This document shows positions 40,801 to 46,800 of a stretch of DNA of 64,000 nt, one piece after another; the stretch's first letter is position 1; the number at the start of each line of letters is the position of its first letter. Position numbers and translations under genes: made by a program. The stretch comes from Owenia fusiformis (Eukaryota > Annelida > Polychaeta > Sabellida > Oweniidae): assembly GCA_903813345.2 (NCBI GenBank), contig CAIIXF020000010.1:30500828-30564827 (forward strand). The letters are read 5' to 3'. Below the pieces are notes generated by a model. The model searched no databases. It saw only the letters and a program-made list of their open reading frames with translations, and was not told the DNA's origin.

Positions 40801-43800
40801 TGATGTGGTCTGTTTGAGCTGTTTTTGGTGTCAAATAAAATATAAAGTACTTATTAATTCACTGGAAATGCTATGAAGTCAAAAGATAAGTCTACATATT
40901 TTACCAAAGAATGTTGAAAGTATGCATAGAAGGCCTTCAATTTAGTAGATTAGAAAATGGAGGAATGATTTAACGAATGAATGATAAATGATTGTTTAGC
41001 AGAATGAATATGATATCTGGGATTATAACATACCTATGATGATGTATAGTGTAAACTGTTCACAAGACAGCGGGCCAATATAACTTTTGAAAAGCCCGCG
41101 CCCGCTAACTTTCTGATTGGTCAAGCGCTGGGACTACGTCATACATTAGGCCTAGGTCAAATTGACTTGTACATTCGTAAGATTCAAACATGGGAATGAA
41201 TCATCATTTCCAAACCATTGCTAGTCAATTAGATAAGAAAACGGTACTCTCTGACCAGACTAGATCATCATAGGTATGTTATAAATCGTTTATGTCACTA
41301 TAGTTGCACATATGCCCTCTGTTCTCAATGATCAATGTCCCTCCCAAGGTCGGGCCATATATCACTGAAACCCTCGGGCCATATATCACTGAAACCCTCG
41401 GGCATATATGCAACGATAGTGACATAACCTCTAAATATTAAACAAGGGCAACTCATGTACACGAAGGAGTTGCCACTCCAGTTTATTTTATTCCAACAGT
41501 ATACATGAGAACAATTTAGTTATATATAATGATTCTTTAAAGTACTCTTGGATTTGATTGTAGAATAAAATGATAGCAACTCTTTTCATTGTTTTTAACT
41601 AATCATATTACTTAAGTAGAATGTATCCTATGATTTATATTTAATTTTCTATTGTGGAACAAAAGTGCTATAATGCATGTCAAGTAGGCACAACTTAAAA
41701 TTTTAGGAAAACTGCCTATTCATTCAACTTGAAGATCTGATTAGCCATGTGTTATTAAATTTTTTTATTTTGGAGCTATTTTTTAATATATGATCTTATT
41801 TATTCTATGATTCTTGACAGGAGAATTACACAGATTTATCAGCAGCCTTGGACACAGTTAAGCGGGGAGAGAAATGGGGAGTTATTAGTATGAGTCAAAA
41901 CTATACTCAGGACCTCGTTCTAAGGTAGGTACCGCATATGTATTCATTTATTATTAACAATTTACCTGTTATTGAATTCTGAAATAGTTCTTAATATGCT
42001 GGATTTTGTTTGAAAATGAAGAAATCAACTTGGTTCAACTTGTTTTAGAAAAAATCTGATCAGTGGCAAAATATGTTACACATTTTTCCAAGGAGGATGC
42101 ACCTAAATCCAAAAAACCATCATCTCCATCATCATAGCTTGCACTTGATGTCTAGATTCTCCTCGCTCACCAGACCAGAGAGTTCATTCATATGAGTATC
42201 CTCCTGTAATCACACCCAGTGCCTAGACCAGATGGTTCATTCATCTGAGTATCCTCCTGTAATCACTCCCAGTGCCCAGACCAGATGGTTCATTGATCTG
42301 AGTATCCTCCTGTAATCACACCCAGTGCCCAGACCAGATGGTTCATTCATCTGAGTATCCTCCTGTAATCACGCCCAGTGCCCAGACCAGATAGTTCATT
42401 CATCTGAGTATCCTCCTGTAATCACAACCAGTGCCCAGACCAGATGGTTCATTCATCCGAGTATCCTCCTGTAATCACACCCAGTGCCCAGACCAGATAG
42501 TTCATTCATCTGAGTATTCTCCTTTGGTCACACCCAGTGCCCAGACCAGATGGTTCATTCATCTGAGTATCCTCCTGTAATCACAACCAGTGCCCAGACC
42601 AGATGGTTCATTCATCTGAGTATCCTCCTGTAATCTAACCCAGTGCCCAGACCAGATGATTCATTCATCTGAGTATCCTCCTGTAATCACACCCAGTGCC
42701 CAGACCAGATGGTTCATTCATCTGAGTATCCTCCTGTGGTCACACCCAGTGCCTACCCCTGGAGACCCCATTTATGTTATAAGGAAAATGATTTTAATGC
42801 AAGAAATGATCTCTTATATTTTTAGATTTATGTCAAAAACAAACATTTCTGAGAAAATAATAGATGGCAGTTCAGTACATCTGTACTTAGACATGACAAG
42901 TAAGTATATTTGTTTATCCAAACATGCAGAGCTGTCAAGTTTCCCGCGAATGGCGGGATTATCCCGTGAATTTGATCAAAATTTGGCTAATTCGCATGTC
43001 CCGCAATGTCCTGCAAATGTGGCTTTAAACTCCGCGATTTTCAAAATTGTAACAATCCCTAAGGATAAATTATTGTGATTATCTTGTTTTATAAGAAGCT
43101 AAGTTTTTTGCGCTTTTGAGGAGTAAAGTTTACCTAATTTGAAAAGTGCTGCCAAACTCCCAGTGCTTTTATAAAACTGTGATTTTGATCCAAATAACAC
43201 CATAGTTGGCTGCTCAAGTGCCTAGTATACCATTATTTGGTATCAAAATAAAGAGGAAGAGTGCAATTTTCATTTTAATTGCGAAAATAGGGATGTATGT
43301 CACGAATAGTTCCAACGTTGCCCTTTTTACTACACGTGCCACAGCCTTCATCTCAGAACTGAGCAAATGTTAGCAAATGCAAGTTCCAATAAATGGACAC
43401 TGATACTGTACCTCGAAAAGAAACATGACTCCCTATTATTTTATGTAGATTAATCAAACCCCTGTATGAATAGGTACATTTTAATAAATAACACTATAGG
43501 GGGTAAATTTTTCTATAGTTGGGCACTTTGTCCAAACGTTATGACACACAAACTATATGAGCACTCCAAGAATAGACCCATGCTTTTGCTCCTCTGGCTA
43601 CTATTTTCTTGTTTTTCTCCATTTTCATTTTTAAATGCACATATCTTTTTTGCAGACCTTGAGATTAGTGTCACCATACAAGAGTATACCATACAAGCAT
43701 TCCAAGACTTTGCAAAAAGCATGCTTCCTGCTTTAGGGTTGAGTCCTGCAATGATTGATCTGCCAGTTAAGGTAACCATAACAACACAACCTATCACATG

Positions 43801-46800
43801 GGCCGTGCTTTATTTCACTAATGAAAATTGGTGACTTATTCATGTAGCCACCGTTTCTTGACTGAAATTCGTTGTCAGCTGTGATATTTTATGTCTGGAA
43901 CAGATTTTTACTATTTTGTAACCATTTGCATTTGCAGAAACATTTTGAAACAACTAATATTACAAAACAATAAATTATGAACAAGTCTACTTAAATAGAA
44001 ACCTGTTATTGGTACATTAGTTAAACCAATTTGCTAAATTTTCACTTTATTTTGCTTTCCAGTTGGAACAGCCAGTGTATGGTGAAAGAAAACCTGCATT
44101 CACTAACTTCATGGCACCTGGTATTATATTGAGGTAAGAGACAAATATGGGATAAAATGCATGAAAACCAGAAATTATGACAAGAAAAACGGTCAATAAT
44201 TTTAAGCAAAGTCCTTTTTATGAAAGAAGCCTGAAAGGTTTGTCATTTGAACTTTGGAATCACATTCTTCAATGTGCCAGGTCTTTCATTTCTGTCATTT
44301 GTGTTTTGCATTCTGCATGGTAACATGTCTAACAACTTTGCTATTTGTGTTTCAGCATCACATCCTTCATGGCAACATGTCCTAAGAACTTTGCTATTTG
44401 TATTCAGGATCACATTCTTCATGGTAACATGTCTAACAACATTGCTATTTGTATTTCAGCATCACCTTCTTCATGGCAACAGGTCTGACAACACTTTCAT
44501 TTGTATTGGAGGGAAAACAGGGGCTTCTTGACAGAAGCTTAGTAGCAGGTAATAACTCTATATACAGTCCATCCATAAGTTTGGCAACTATAAATTCCCT
44601 TCTGAAATGGTGCTAGAACATGTTTATGTGAAGCAATTCAAAATAAAGTAATCACATTTGTCATAAATTTCAGAATTATTGTAATAAGGCACAAAGTAAA
44701 GATTCAGACACAATCAATGAAGATTTTGGGGTTTCAAACTACTGTAGTTGAGAGGAGTGTACAAACATTTGTAAACTCTTATATGTGACTTCCATATCAA
44801 ATAAAGTTTTTTCCTTTTAAATGTTGATGTACAGTGTAGGTCCTTGCCCCAAATGTATTTTAACAATAGGGGTGGAATGTGAGGTGGGAGGTGTGATACA
44901 GAAAAAAGGAAAAGCAATTTTGTAAAATTTGTTGAAAAAAACAATAACATATTATAGTTTGAAATTCTTAGAATGCAGCATATACCATCTTGATTCACAA
45001 GATTTCAGTTGTTCCTACGCCAGTCTCTAGACCCAGTGTAGATTTTAAAGGGTTCCGATTAGCATCCCGTATAAAAACAATATGGCGGCTCCAGGCGAAT
45101 CAACTGGATCAGTCCATTTTTAAGAAATAAGGGGAGTTCTGTAAAATCCAGTTTATTGAAATTGTCTTTGAGATAAAGTAATCCGTTTATAATGATTTTG
45201 AAAACGTTATCCAAAGAGTGATTGCATTCAAAGAATACAGTACATGTACAACAGCCAATATAAATCCTTGTATTAGAAACCGGTTTGTCTTGCTTTGTTT
45301 CATTTGTAGGATATTTCATATGCCAAGCTGTGTGCTATTACGTTATGGGGAAATTTAGATGCCAATTTCTCCTTATTACACACAAATAGAAGATCCTGAA
45401 ACTTCACCCATAAATGTGGAATTGATTTGTCAAAATAAAAATATAAATGTGTGACGATCTATAATATACTTATGCTATATAACAGTTAGAGGTGTTGACA
45501 CAATGACCTCGAACCTGTGAACCCTTGAGTATTATTCCGGGATCTGGCCTTTTATACTAAACGGTGAGCAACACCAGAAACGAGCGTTTGATTTGCTAAA
45601 TGATATGCGTCACCCTTTAAAAGATTTCCAGGGGTGAAGCCCCGTATCCCCCTTTTGGGTTTTGCATTGCTCTCAGCACTGCAAATCCAAAAAATCACAC
45701 ACCCCTTGACATTTTGTTGTTGTTGTTTTTATTATCATAGTAATTTTCTACAAAGATTTTTCAATAAGTTGCCGAAGCAAGCATTATATGGCAACTACCC
45801 CTTGACATTTTCTAGCTACAGTGTAGGTCCCTGTTTTATCTTACATGTATATTCTTACAGTTTCGAGGCATAAAATGTTATCAAGTTTTAGCTAATTTTC
45901 AGAAACTTACAATTTTATTTACTATTTGTTGCTGACTGTGAAGTTTGACTTCATAAGTCTGGTAGACATACCATAATAGTTTCTTTTGTTCTCTAAAAGG
46001 GTTCAGGATTTACCCAGCTCTGGATTATGTAAACTGTAAAATTGTTGTTCCTTGTTTTACAAGAGTGAACACTGTTGAAGTAATGATTGCACAAGTGTAC
46101 CCAGTTCTGGATTATGTAAACTCTACAATATTGTTGTTCCTTGTTTTACAGGAGTGAACACTGTTGAAGTAATGATTGCGCATGTGTGTACCCAATTTTG
46201 GATTATGTAAACTGATTTGTGTACCCAATTTTGGATTATATTAACTGTAAAATTGTATTCCCTGTTTTACAGGAGTGATAACACAGTTGAAGTAATGATT
46301 GCACATTTGTGTACCCAATTCTGGATTATGTAAACTGTAAAAGTGTTGTTCCGTGTGCAATGATTGCACATTTGTGTACCCAATTTTGGATTGTGTAAAC
46401 TGTAAAATTGTTGTTCCTTGTTTTACAGGAGTGAACACTGTTGAAGTAATGATTGCACATGTGTTTACCCAATTTTGGATTATGTAAACTGTAAAATTGT
46501 TGTTCCTTGTTTTACAGGAGTGAACACTGTTGAAGTAATGATTGCACATGTGTGTACTCAGTTCTGGATAATGCTGGTGCAGGCTGGTCTTCTTTTACTC
46601 TTTGCCTTAGTTGTATTTGAGGTTAGTGTATTTAAATGTAACATTAGAACAATAGGGACACTTTGATTAAACAAAATAAAAAAAAAGTACTGTGAAACCT
46701 GTATATCTGAACACATCTCTAATAAAAACATCTCTCAATGTGAACACTTTTTCTCAGTTCCAAATTTGTTATCTCATTGACCTACTTGTTGAAGGAACCC

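Noticed and set aside
42656-43078. 140-codon open frame across the ABC intron
   Set aside because: It spans the 53-bp minisatellite and then reads the true exon region out of frame into a hAT-like element.
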